From assembly GCA_964419335.1 (NCBI GenBank), contig CAYQOX010000029.1, positions 1 to 62,594 on the forward strand: a stretch of 62,594 bases of DNA, in the 5' to 3' direction. Shown here in pieces: positions 9,113 to 17,357 of the stretch; position 1 is the stretch's first letter, and every line of letters starts with the position of its first letter. Both the position numbers and the translations under genes were made by a program. Source of the stretch: CAYQOX01 sp964419335. Its GTDB lineage: Bacteria > Hinthialibacterota > Hinthialibacteria > Hinthialibacterales > Hinthialibacteraceae. The notes under the pieces were generated by a model that saw only the letters and a list, made by a program, of their open reading frames with translations, was not told where the DNA came from and did not search any database.

Positions 9113-10530
9113 AGCCCATTATTCGCAACTCCGTTTTTATGAGTTTGTTCAACATTTTCGGGCGTGCCTCGGGGATGATTCGATATGTCCTCTTGGTCAC
9201 GTTTCTTTCCACGGCGGGATACGGTTTGATTACTTACGCCCTTAATGTGGGGAAATTAGCTCGGCACTTCATCGATGGAGGACTGGATAATCTCATTTCA
9301 CGCGATGGGGCTCGCGATCATGAAAAGGTATCTAGTTATTACCTTCATGGTTTGATTATGAAAGCGATTTTGGCGTTGCTTTTTTTTAGCGGCGCTTTTT
9401 TTTACTTAAAATGGGTGCGCCATCTTTCATGGAACGAATTGGCGGTGGTGTATCTGTGTCTCAGCGGCTCGGCGATGGTCTCTATGAATGGTATAATCCG
9501 TAGCTGTTTCACCGCGATTGAGCGCATGGAATATGTTTTTTACACAAACTTTCCCTCGCGGCTTCTTGCGCTGATTCTTCTCTTTATTGTTCTTTGGCTA
9601 TCCTTGCCTTTGATATTTGTGGCTTTTTCGATTTCCTCAGAGTTTTTTATCTGGTTTGTTCTACTGGGGATGGTGTCACTACGTTTCTTTTCTTTTAAAA
9701 ATGTTCGGGTGCGGTGGTCTATGTTTAAATACATGATCCTCGAATCCTGGCCATTGGCGTTGTATGGTTTCTTCAATGTTTTTTATATGGCTTTAGATGT
9801 GGTGATGATTGAGTACATCATGGGGGATCCTGAATCCGTCGCTCCATACACCTACGCCAGCCAATTAGTCGAGGGGTTCACATTGCTTCTTTCTGGTTAT
9901 CTGATCGCCATTTATCCAGTACTCTCACGTTATCATATCCAAGACCGAGAGGCTTATAACCGCCTTTTTAAACAATCCACCAACTTATTGTTGGCGTATA
10001 CCATACCTCTCTCAGTGTTATTGAGTTTATGGTCTGATGGATGGATGGGGCTAATTCCCAAAGCAACTCATGTGACCGCTGAAGTGCTCGGGATTCTTGC
10101 CCTGAATTTGAATCTCTCTATCCTAAACACATTAATTATCATCGTTTTTACTTCTTGTAATCGCCAGCGTTGGCTTGTTCTTTTTACGGGGCTCGCGGTA
10201 CTGATATCTCTCTTTAGTAATTGGTTTCTGATTCATGCTTATCAACAAACCGGTGCGGCTTATGCTTCTCTACTCTCACAATCGATGCTCTTATTGGTTA
10301 TGGGATCGGTGGCTAAAAAGATGTTCCATCTTCCCTATCCGATTAAAAAGCCGCTTGGATTATTGCTCGTGTCCATGCTTGCGGCTCTTGTCACCAAACT
10401 GATTCCGAGTTTACATTTTTTATTAATCCCTATTGCTTATGGGATAGGATGGGTGTTCTTCGCCTGGTTATTGGGCGTAGTGACGTGGAGTGAGATTCAG
10501 CAATGGATGAAAGCCATACGTAAAGAATAA
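9109..10530 (+). CDS. Oligosaccharide flippase, Wzx/MATE type
   Basis: A 473-residue polytopic membrane protein with about 12-14 hydrophobic segments and the N-terminal pattern (NSVFMSLFNIFGRASG) typical of polysaccharide transporters of the MOP superfamily, which move undecaprenyl-linked sugars across the inner membrane. GTG at 9109 is chosen as start: GGGAG lies seven bases upstream and the GTGA overlap with the previous stop indicates coupling. An ATG at 9058 in the same frame would lie deep in the previous gene. A role in surface polysaccharide export fits the neighbouring heparinase-like gene; no glycosyltransferase cluster adjoins it. Confidence 0.85.
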   Translation: MKPIIRNSVFMSLFNIFGRASGMIRYVLLVTFLSTAGYGLITYALNVGKLARHFIDGGLDNLISRDGARDHEKVSSYYLHGLIMKAILALLFFSGAFFYLKWVRHLSWNELAVVYLCLSGSAMVSMNGIIRSCFTAIERMEYVFYTNFPSRLLALILLFIVLWLSLPLIFVAFSISSEFFIWFVLLGMVSLRFFSFKNVRVRWSMFKYMILESWPLALYGFFNVFYMALDVVMIEYIMGDPESVAPYTYASQLVEGFTLLLSGYLIAIYPVLSRYHIQDREAYNRLFKQSTNLLLAYTIPLSVLLSLWSDGWMGLIPKATHVTAEVLGILALNLNLSILNTLIIIVFTSCNRQRWLVLFTGLAVLISLFSNWFLIHAYQQTGAAYASLLSQSMLLLVMGSVAKKMFHLPYPIKKPLGLLLVSMLAALVTKLIPSLHFLLIPIAYGIGWVFFAWLLGVVTWSEIQQWMKAIRKE

Positions 10531-10550
10531 GGTTGAGTTAATCAGTAAAA

Positions 10551-10886
10551 ATGAAAAACATAACCTGGAAAGAATTTGAGCAAGTAGAAATCCGGGTAGG
10601 GACGATTATTCGAGTAGAAGATTTCCCCGAAGCCCGAAACCCGGCGTATAAAGTATGGGTCAATCTAGGCGAATTGGGGATAAAAAAATCCAGCGCCCAG
10701 ATTACCAAACTCTACAAAAAGGAAGACCTGCTTGATCGGCAGGTCTTATGTGTGGTGAATTTCCCACCCAAGCAGGTAGCGAATTTTATCTCGGAAGTGC
10801 TGATTACCGGTTTTTACCGGGAGGAGGGAGAAGTCGTGTTGGCGATTCCTGATCAGCCCGTGCCTGACGGATGTAAACTCGCTTGA
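10551..10886 (+). CDS. csaA: tRNA-binding protein CsaA-like
   Basis: A 111-residue single-domain OB-fold protein of the CsaA/YgjH group (Trbp111-like), homologous to the C-terminal tRNA-binding domain of methionyl- and tyrosyl-tRNA synthetases. Visible family marks are EIRVGTI near the start, KKSSAQIT in the middle and the VNFPPKQVANFISEVL segment. CsaA has been linked to tRNA binding and to chaperone-like support of protein export. The gene is complete and ends directly against the convergent pseudopilin gene with no spacer. Confidence 0.92.
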   Translation: MKNITWKEFEQVEIRVGTIIRVEDFPEARNPAYKVWVNLGELGIKKSSAQITKLYKKEDLLDRQVLCVVNFPPKQVANFISEVLITGFYREEGEVVLAIPDQPVPDGCKLA

Positions 10887-11468
10887 TTAACTTCCTGAAT
10901 TTTGGAATTTGCTATCTCCGCCAGTCATGGGCATATCGCCATCACTTACCAGCCCATTGCTAGCGTCGTAGACGGTTACAAAATCTTCCGCTACCAAACC
11001 GCGAGCCCAGGGTTCGGTCATGAGCCCTTTGTTCGCGACTTTATCGGGGCCTAAACTATTCAGCACCCAAACGTTGAAATCATAATCAGCGCTAAAGGCT
11101 TGGTAATTTCTGTAGTTATAGGAATAGCGGAGGTATCCATCCTCGTAAGAATCGGTACCTACATCCAAAAAAGGATCGGTCATAGAGAGGCTGCCAATGT
11201 AGGAGGTTGGTGTGGTTAACTGAATTAAGCGATACGTAATGGAATTGTAACGGGGAGGAAAATCGTAGCCGTCAAAATAAGGGAATTGATTATGATCGAT
11301 ATGATAGGTTTCAATTGCGGTGGCCAAGCCTCGCATATCGGCTTTCACCCGGGCGACTTTCGCTCGGATTTGGGCATTTAAAAAATTAGGAACTGCGATG
11401 GCGGCCAAAATGCCTATGATGGCGACCACAATCAGTAATTCAATCAAGGTAAATGCATTCTTTCTCAT
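10887..11468 (-). CDS. Type II secretion pseudopilin-like protein
   Basis: A 193-residue protein with a short basic leader and the prepilin cleavage/methylation motif FTLIELLIVVAIIGILAA, so it should be cut by prepilin peptidase before Phe and methylated. The helix then runs into NFLNAQIRAKVARVKADM, a conserved block in large pseudopilin families of environmental bacteria, followed by an ETYHIDHNQFPYF stretch and a small variable globular domain. GGAG lies upstream of the ATG. It is probably a minor pseudopilin of a secretion system encoded elsewhere. The same type is encoded at 26500-27093. Confidence 0.9.
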   Translation of the reverse strand: MRKNAFTLIELLIVVAIIGILAAIAVPNFLNAQIRAKVARVKADMRGLATAIETYHIDHNQFPYFDGYDFPPRYNSITYRLIQLTTPTSYIGSLSMTDPFLDVGTDSYEDGYLRYSYNYRNYQAFSADYDFNVWVLNSLGPDKVANKGLMTEPWARGLVAEDFVTVYDASNGLVSDGDMPMTGGDSKFQNSGS

Positions 11469-11484
11469 TCACTATCTCCATAGA

Positions 11485-12216
11485 TTATTCTGATCTCTCT
11501 GGTTTGCGGATCACTACCCAGATGCCGTATTTAATATCTTCACTACTTGCAGGCTGGGGTAAGATAAACTCAACCTCTTCCAGCCCGATGTTACTCGTGA
11601 TCTCTTGCAAACGTTTGTGCGTATCTTCTACGCTGTACTTCAATCCTCCTCCGCCCCGGTTTTGTTTTTCCCGGACTGTGCGGGCAGTCTCGACGGGAAG
11701 CGTCGGTGAAAAGCCCCGGCCAATGTGGGCTATTCCACCCGGCTTGAGAACCCGGGAAATTTCTGCGAAGGCCGATTCCTTATCTTCCCACATGTGAAAA
11801 GACCCACGTGAGACGATGACATCGGCGTAATTATCTTTGAAAGGAAGGTTTTGTGCATCTGCCCATTGTGCACTTACGCGTCCTTGCAATTCATGTTCTT
11901 GAATTAACTCAAAAAAGAGAGGGAAACAGTACGGGTTGATATCGGCGTTAATCCAATGTATAGAGGTGCGTTTCGCTAATTCAACGATAAGCGTGCCCGG
12001 CCCGCTGCCGAGATCGATTCCCACGCCATTCTTGGTTTCCAGGTCATACCGTGAAACAATCCACTCGGCCAAAGGCGCATAGACAGGAGCTAAAGTAGAT
12101 TGGGCGGTGCGAAGCATACCCTGTGCGTTTTTTTCTAGCTGCTCATTGGATTCTTGGGCAAAGAGACAAGCGGGTATAACACAGAGCAAGGTTATGATCA
12201 AAAATTGTTTGTTCAC
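11485..12216 (-). CDS. Class I SAM methyltransferase with signal peptide
   Basis: A 243-residue protein. From residue 65 it shows the Rossmann methyltransferase signs: motif I GIDLGSGPGT, an acidic residue after strand 2 (NADINP), VSRGSFHMWED and the post-motif LKPGG. The methyl acceptor is not recognisable. Oddly, residues 1-20 (MNKQFLIITLL...CLFAQ) form a typical Sec signal peptide, which would send the enzyme away from cytosolic SAM; it could stay membrane-tethered facing either way, or the start could be misjudged. No in-frame Met directly after the peptide offers a better start. It lies 16 bases upstream of the pseudopilin gene on the same strand, so they may be co-transcribed. Confidence 0.85.
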   Translation of the reverse strand: MNKQFLIITLLCVIPACLFAQESNEQLEKNAQGMLRTAQSTLAPVYAPLAEWIVSRYDLETKNGVGIDLGSGPGTLIVELAKRTSIHWINADINPYCFPLFFELIQEHELQGRVSAQWADAQNLPFKDNYADVIVSRGSFHMWEDKESAFAEISRVLKPGGIAHIGRGFSPTLPVETARTVREKQNRGGGGLKYSVEDTHKRLQEITSNIGLEEVEFILPQPASSEDIKYGIWVVIRKPERSE

Positions 12217-12340
12217 GGAATAAATCCCCCAACGTTAAACTTGTTACTACCATACTACAGAAACGTGATAGGGGAAAGTATTACGAATATAAAAAAAAGA
12301 GCCATAAATTCGGCAGGTTAGTCATGAGGTGAGATCACGA

Positions 12341-13306
12341 TTAAACAAGGCTATATCCCATGAACAAGGTGACCACATAACCAAGATACATGAGCAGGAG
12401 GATGGTTCCTTCGATACGTCCAATGGTTAGATTGGTGGCAAGCACCGGGAGAATCAGTAAACTAAAAAAAATCATGATAATCAGATCGGATAGAATCGTC
12501 GCAAAAGAGACGGTGATGGGCATGATGATTGTGCTCGCGCCTACAATACAAAGCACATTAAATACATTGGAACCAATGACATTACCCAAAACGATTTCTG
12601 ACTCATTACGATAAGCGGCAACAATACAACTAGAAAATTCAGGGAGGCTGGTGCCAAAGGCCACCAGCGTCAAACCGATGACTTTTTGGGGAACGCCAAG
12701 CATTTCTGCGATTCGTACCGCGCCTTCGACAAGAGAATGCGCCCCGCCTGAGAGGCATACGATGCCCGCCACCACACCTAATAATGCAAGTGGAATAGAT
12801 CGATTTCTTGGGATCGCGGTGAGCTCTTCCATGGGGATACGATTACGATCCCGTCGGCTTTCGTAGATTAATACCCATAAATAACCAAGAAGCAAAAGAA
12901 ATAATATTAGCCCTTCTATACGACTGATCTGATTATTCCAGATCACCCATACGAGAAGACCGCTTACAAGAATCATAAAAGGAACTTCACGGCGAATAAA
13001 CGCGGTGATGGTCATGATGGGGCATACAATGGCTGCGGAGCCCAGGATAAATCCAATATTGGAGATATTGGAGCCGATAACACCTCCTAAAGCGACATCA
13101 TGTTGGTCACGAAGCGCGGCGACTAAGACAGCAGCTAATTCTGGGCTGGAGGTCCCCAAAGCCACCACGGTTAAACCTACGACCAAAGGACTAATGCCCC
13201 AAATTCGTGCTAAATAAGCAGAATTGCTTACTAATAATTCACCGCCGGCATATAAAAGGAGGATCCCTAAGGCAAGGAGAAATAAACTAAACATCACGGT
13301 TTCCAA
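12341..13306 (-). CDS. Calcium/sodium antiporter, CaCA family
   Basis: A 321-residue inner-membrane protein with ten hydrophobic segments and the two inverted alpha repeats of the YrbG/CaCA family: VALGTSSPELAAVL with GGVIGSNISNIGF in the first half, and VAFGTSLPEFSSCI with GNVIGSNVFNV in the second. The paired Glu residues in the two repeats coordinate cation. The family exchanges Ca2+ (sometimes K+) for Na+. The gene stands alone on the minus strand, divergent from the Gfo/Idh/MocA operon. Its length and motifs are complete. Confidence 0.93.
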   Translation of the reverse strand: METVMFSLFLLALGILLLYAGGELLVSNSAYLARIWGISPLVVGLTVVALGTSSPELAAVLVAALRDQHDVALGGVIGSNISNIGFILGSAAIVCPIMTITAFIRREVPFMILVSGLLVWVIWNNQISRIEGLILFLLLLGYLWVLIYESRRDRNRIPMEELTAIPRNRSIPLALLGVVAGIVCLSGGAHSLVEGAVRIAEMLGVPQKVIGLTLVAFGTSLPEFSSCIVAAYRNESEIVLGNVIGSNVFNVLCIVGASTIIMPITVSFATILSDLIIMIFFSLLILPVLATNLTIGRIEGTILLLMYLGYVVTLFMGYSLV

Positions 13307-13515
13307 ATTGTTATAAAGTAGTCGTTTCCTTGAGCATCACAGTGATAAAACATCATAACTGCATTTATCTTGAATGCGAATGGTTTGAAGTCGATTTTGA
13401 TTCTCGAAGCGTAACGAAAAGCAAGGAATACATTGACATTCGTTCCTATTCGAGCGAATTTATTCATAGATTCTTGTACCAGCAACAAAAAACGTTGCTT
13501 AGAAAGGAAAGACCA

Positions 13516-14709
13516 ATGAGCCATAAAAAATTCAATCGTCGTTTGTTCATGCAATCCTCTTCCATCGCCGTTGCCGCTTTCATGGCCGCACCCAAGCGAA
13601 ATGCCGTAAGTGCCAACGACAAGATTCGGTTAGCCCAAATCGGCATCGGGGGAAGAGGATCGCAAAACCTTAAATCCTGTTCCCGTATTGCTGACTTCGA
13701 GATCGTCGCTTTGTGCGATCTGCGTTCCGAAAGGGTCGAGCGGGGAATCGATATCGCAAAAACGGAGGGTCACGATCCTAAAGGCTATACCGATTTCGAA
13801 AAAATGCTGGAAGAAGAAAACCTCGATGCGGTCTCCGTATGCACCGAAGTGGCGAATCACGCTCAATGTGTGATTCCGGTCTTGGAAGCGGGATTACACT
13901 GTTTTAGCGAAAAGCCTGTGGATTGCACAGTCGAAAAGGTGGATGCGATTACCCAGGCTGCACGGAAGGCAAAAGGCATCTATCAAGTGGGATTTCAACG
14001 TCGGTATAATCCCACCTTTGTCAAAGGCATTTCCGAAGCCCATTCCGATCGTTTCGGAAATCTTACCTTCTTGCAAGGTCACTGGTACTTTCCCGGCAAA
14101 CCGGGTGGATGGGTGCTTGATGTGGAGATGTCAGGCGGAAAATTAGTGGAACAAGCGTGCCACCACATGGATGTTATGACTTGGGTAACGGGATCGGCAC
14201 CCGTGAAATGCACAGCGACGGGTGCGATTACGGTAGACCATTCGCATCGTTCGAATCTTCCCGAGCATTTAGCAGAAGATCACTCCAGCCTCAATTTCGA
14301 ATTTGAAAATGGAGTCGTTCTTACGTACACCCATTTTTCCAATGTTCCCAAGCTATTGACTGAATTCTCCCCCTCTCGCCTCATTGAAGCCCGGGGGGAA
14401 AAACTATGGGTCTTTAAGGATACGGGGTTGCTCGATTTATCCCGCGGGTTAGCGTATCCCCATGATGGTGAACCTGAAAACTTTGCCGAGGCGACCGATT
14501 ACTTCTATGGTTCATTCCGGCAGTTTGAGTCTTTCGTCAAGGATATGCGAAATAACCGCAAGCCCGCTAGCCATATTGAAAGTGCCCGGATTGCCACCTT
14601 GACGGCTATCATGGGTCACACAGCCATGTATGATTGGGAGAAAAAGAAGTACGGTACAGGGACGATCACTTGGGAACAATTAGCCTCAAAAACCAATCGT
14701 GAGAAATAA
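13516..14709 (+). CDS. Tat-exported Gfo/Idh/MocA oxidoreductase
   Basis: A 397-residue NAD(P)-dependent sugar oxidoreductase-like protein. The true start is the ATG at 13516, with AGGAAAG just upstream; the open frame extends back to 13330 without a ribosome site. The N terminus has a twin-arginine signal (NRRLFMQSSS), then a Rossmann start (IRLAQIGIGGRGSQN) and the family EKPVDCT segment, whose Lys is usually catalytic. Export through Tat means it would carry its nucleotide cofactor folded. It is the first gene of a compact set, ten bases ahead of a LarA-like protein, so both may act on one hydroxy-acid or sugar substrate. Confidence 0.88.
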   Translation: MSHKKFNRRLFMQSSSIAVAAFMAAPKRNAVSANDKIRLAQIGIGGRGSQNLKSCSRIADFEIVALCDLRSERVERGIDIAKTEGHDPKGYTDFEKMLEEENLDAVSVCTEVANHAQCVIPVLEAGLHCFSEKPVDCTVEKVDAITQAARKAKGIYQVGFQRRYNPTFVKGISEAHSDRFGNLTFLQGHWYFPGKPGGWVLDVEMSGGKLVEQACHHMDVMTWVTGSAPVKCTATGAITVDHSHRSNLPEHLAEDHSSLNFEFENGVVLTYTHFSNVPKLLTEFSPSRLIEARGEKLWVFKDTGLLDLSRGLAYPHDGEPENFAEATDYFYGSFRQFESFVKDMRNNRKPASHIESARIATLTAIMGHTAMYDWEKKKYGTGTITWEQLASKTNREK

Positions 14710-14719
14710 TCGGAGATCC

Positions 14720-16003
14720 ATGAACGCTTTGCCTCAAGTTGCAAGAATAAAACTAAAGTTTGAACATCCCAAAATTGATTCTTTAGAAAAGGGGCTACAA
14801 GCCGAGTTTCAAAAACACGGCGAGTGCCTGCATGCTTTGAAAGGGAAATCGATCGCGGTCGCGGTGGGCAGCCGTGGGATTACCCATCTCGACCGCGTCG
14901 TTCATTTTGTCATTTCTCGCCTGCAAGAGGCAGGGGCAAAACCCTTTATCCTTCCCGCCATGGGGTCTCATGGCGGGGGGACCGAAGAAGGGCAACGGAA
15001 ACTCTTAGCCGACTATGGTATCACCGAAGAACAAATGGGAATACCTGTGGATGCGCGCTTGCAAAGTCGTCTATTGGAAGAAACGCCTGAAGGAATCCCG
15101 GTATCTTTCTCGCAAGCCGCTTATGAAGCGGATGGCGTCGTTTTGATTAATCGTATCAAACCTCATACGGATTTCCATGGGCAAGTCGAAAGCGGCTTGA
15201 TGAAAATGATCGCGATTGGATTGGGGAAAATAGAGGGGGCGAAACATTTTCATAGCCGCACTCATCTATTCGAAAGTGATCGGATGATTTTGAGCCTCGC
15301 CCGTCCTGCACTTGCCACAGGAAAGATTATTTTCGGTCTCGCCTTACTTGAGAATGCCGATCATGAAACGGCGCAGATGGAGTTGATTCCCGCCACCGAG
15401 ATTGAAAATCGAGAGAAAGAATTACTAGAACGCGCTAGGAATCTTATGCCTTCTCTACCCGTTGAAAAAGCCGATATTCTTGTCGTCGATGAGATCGGGA
15501 AAAATATCAGCGGTACTGGGATGGATCCCAACATTACCGGTAGGCGCTATCACATCAACCGTGTGTGGCAGGAAACCCCGAATATTACCCGCGTCATCAT
15601 TCGTGACCTCACCGAGGCCTCGAAGGGAAATGCTGCCGGGATTGGTCTCGCTGATTTTTGCCATCAACGCGTCGTCGAAAAAATGGATCGTCGAACGACC
15701 TATCTCAATGCGATTATCTCCCGTAATACTCCTAATGGTGCAATTCCCATGTATTTCGACTCCGATTCCGAACTCCTGAAACAAACCCTATTGTCTTTGG
15801 GAGATACTATCACTCCGGAGAATGTGCGTTTACTCCGCATTCGCAATACTTTGGAACTAAAAACATTGCAAGTTTCCAAAGCCTTGCTGCCCGAGTTGGA
15901 GCATCATCCGAATGTACAATCCGTCTCGGATTGTATTGACTTGGAGTTCGATAGCCAGGGGAATTGGATAGATGAATTGGATAGGGGAGAGAAGAATGAA
16001 TGA
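14720..16003 (+). CDS. LarA-like (DUF2088) protein
   Basis: A 427-residue cytosolic protein whose N-terminal half matches the lactate racemase N-domain superfamily: GSHGGGTEEGQ holds a conserved His, and INRIKPHTDFHG followed by GLMKM supplies the next His and Lys, positions that in LarA act in catalysis or hold the nickel-pincer cofactor. The C-terminal half differs from classical LarA. Possible reactions are racemisation or epimerisation of a 2-hydroxy acid; this is inference. The start at 14720 follows GGAG; an earlier GTG at 14699 would lie inside the previous gene. It overlaps the next start (ATGAATGA), indicating coupling to the Nramp-related transporter. larB, larC and larE are absent from the window. 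Confidence 0.75.
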   Translation: MNALPQVARIKLKFEHPKIDSLEKGLQAEFQKHGECLHALKGKSIAVAVGSRGITHLDRVVHFVISRLQEAGAKPFILPAMGSHGGGTEEGQRKLLADYGITEEQMGIPVDARLQSRLLEETPEGIPVSFSQAAYEADGVVLINRIKPHTDFHGQVESGLMKMIAIGLGKIEGAKHFHSRTHLFESDRMILSLARPALATGKIIFGLALLENADHETAQMELIPATEIENREKELLERARNLMPSLPVEKADILVVDEIGKNISGTGMDPNITGRRYHINRVWQETPNITRVIIRDLTEASKGNAAGIGLADFCHQRVVEKMDRRTTYLNAIISRNTPNGAIPMYFDSDSELLKQTLLSLGDTITPENVRLLRIRNTLELKTLQVSKALLPELEHHPNVQSVSDCIDLEFDSQGNWIDELDRGEKNE

Positions 16004-17342
16004 AACTACCACCAGAAGCACGGTTGAAGTGCGTGAACCGCCCAAAACGTTTTTGTCTTCACTGAAATATTTAGGACCAGGATTTATTCTGTCTGCATCC
16101 ATTGTAGGCTCGGGAGAGTTGATCGCCACCACGACGTTGGGTGCAGAAGCCGGTTTTATCTTGCTATGGGTGGTGCTTTTTGGATGCATGATCAAAGTTG
16201 CGGTGCAGCTGGAATTCGGGCGCTATACCATTACCTATGGACGTCCCGCCTTTCAAGCCTGGAATCTCAATCCAGGCGGGAGAATCTACAAATGGCACTG
16301 GTCGATTTATATCACCTTCGTTTTCCTCATCTGTACTTTTTGGGGACAAGCAGGGGTTCTTGGCGGAGCGGCGCAGGTAGCCTCTTATGCGGTACCTTCG
16401 ATTCCCCTGATTTTATGGCTTACCATCATTGCCTTGGTAATTTCATTCTGCATTTTTCATGGTTTTTATCGTCCAGTGGAATGGATTGCGACCGGGCTTA
16501 ATGTCCTATTCGTCAGTGTCATCATCTATTGTCTTTATGCTATCCAGCATACCCCTTATGCATTTTCTCTTGCTGATTTGGGACAGGGCTTTACTCTCCA
16601 GCTACCAACAGAAGTAAGTCATATCGCTTTTTCCGCTTTTGGAATCACTGGAGTTGCTTCAGGCGAGATTTGTATGTATTCCTATTGGTGTCTGGAAAAG
16701 GGGTATGCTGCCTGGACAGGGCCCCGCGAAGATACGGATGAATGGCGGGAGCGGGCTCGGGGATGGATACGAGTCATGAGGATCGACGCGCTGGTGTCAA
16801 TGGTGGTTTATACCTTCACTACATGTGCTTTTTATTTATTGGGGGCATCAATTCTCAGTCAGCAAGAAACGTTAAAAGATGGAAACGAATTTATCTTTCA
16901 ACTTTCAAGTTTGTTTACTTCGATTTTAGGTCCCGCATCCAGAGACTTTTTTATGCTAGGGGCGTTCGCAGTTCTCTTTTCTACCATCTTTGCCAATACG
17001 GCCGGCTTTTCCCGTTTGTGGACGGATTTCCTCGGGGTGGTTGGTATCATCGATATTAATAACCGCCAACATCATTACCGCTCGATTTTTGTGCTTGCGT
17101 GGATTTTCCCCATCATTTGCGGCTTCATTTATCTTATGATCCAACAGCCGCAATGGCTTATCATCTTTATGGGCTTTTTCAACGCTTTATTTTTGTTGGT
17201 GGTAGCCTACCATGCTGTGATCTTCCGCTATTGGTATACAGATGAGAAGATGCGGCCTACAATCTTCTATGACATCGTCTTTATCATTAGTGTCCTCTCG
17301 ATCGCCTATATGTCGTGGTACACGCTTTACACCAAACTATAA
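15996..17342 (+). CDS. Nramp-related transporter lacking DPGN
   Basis: A 448-residue membrane protein with about eleven hydrophobic segments, starting GPGFILSASIVGSGEL. The overall sequence is Nramp/SLC11-like, but the metal-site signature of helix 1 (DPGN) is replaced by GSGE, and the helix 6 MPH motif by ASGE (GVASGEICMYS). The substrate therefore may not be Mn2+/Fe2+; a larger divalent ion, Mg2+ or an organic solute is possible. The start at 15996 is chosen for GGGGAGAG upstream and the 8-base overlap with the LarA-like gene. Coupling to that gene suggests it supplies its metal or its substrate. Confidence 0.82.
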   Translation: MNETTTRSTVEVREPPKTFLSSLKYLGPGFILSASIVGSGELIATTTLGAEAGFILLWVVLFGCMIKVAVQLEFGRYTITYGRPAFQAWNLNPGGRIYKWHWSIYITFVFLICTFWGQAGVLGGAAQVASYAVPSIPLILWLTIIALVISFCIFHGFYRPVEWIATGLNVLFVSVIIYCLYAIQHTPYAFSLADLGQGFTLQLPTEVSHIAFSAFGITGVASGEICMYSYWCLEKGYAAWTGPREDTDEWRERARGWIRVMRIDALVSMVVYTFTTCAFYLLGASILSQQETLKDGNEFIFQLSSLFTSILGPASRDFFMLGAFAVLFSTIFANTAGFSRLWTDFLGVVGIIDINNRQHHYRSIFVLAWIFPIICGFIYLMIQQPQWLIIFMGFFNALFLLVVAYHAVIFRYWYTDEKMRPTIFYDIVFIISVLSIAYMSWYTLYTKL

Positions 17343-17357
17343 CCAAGCACAATCATA

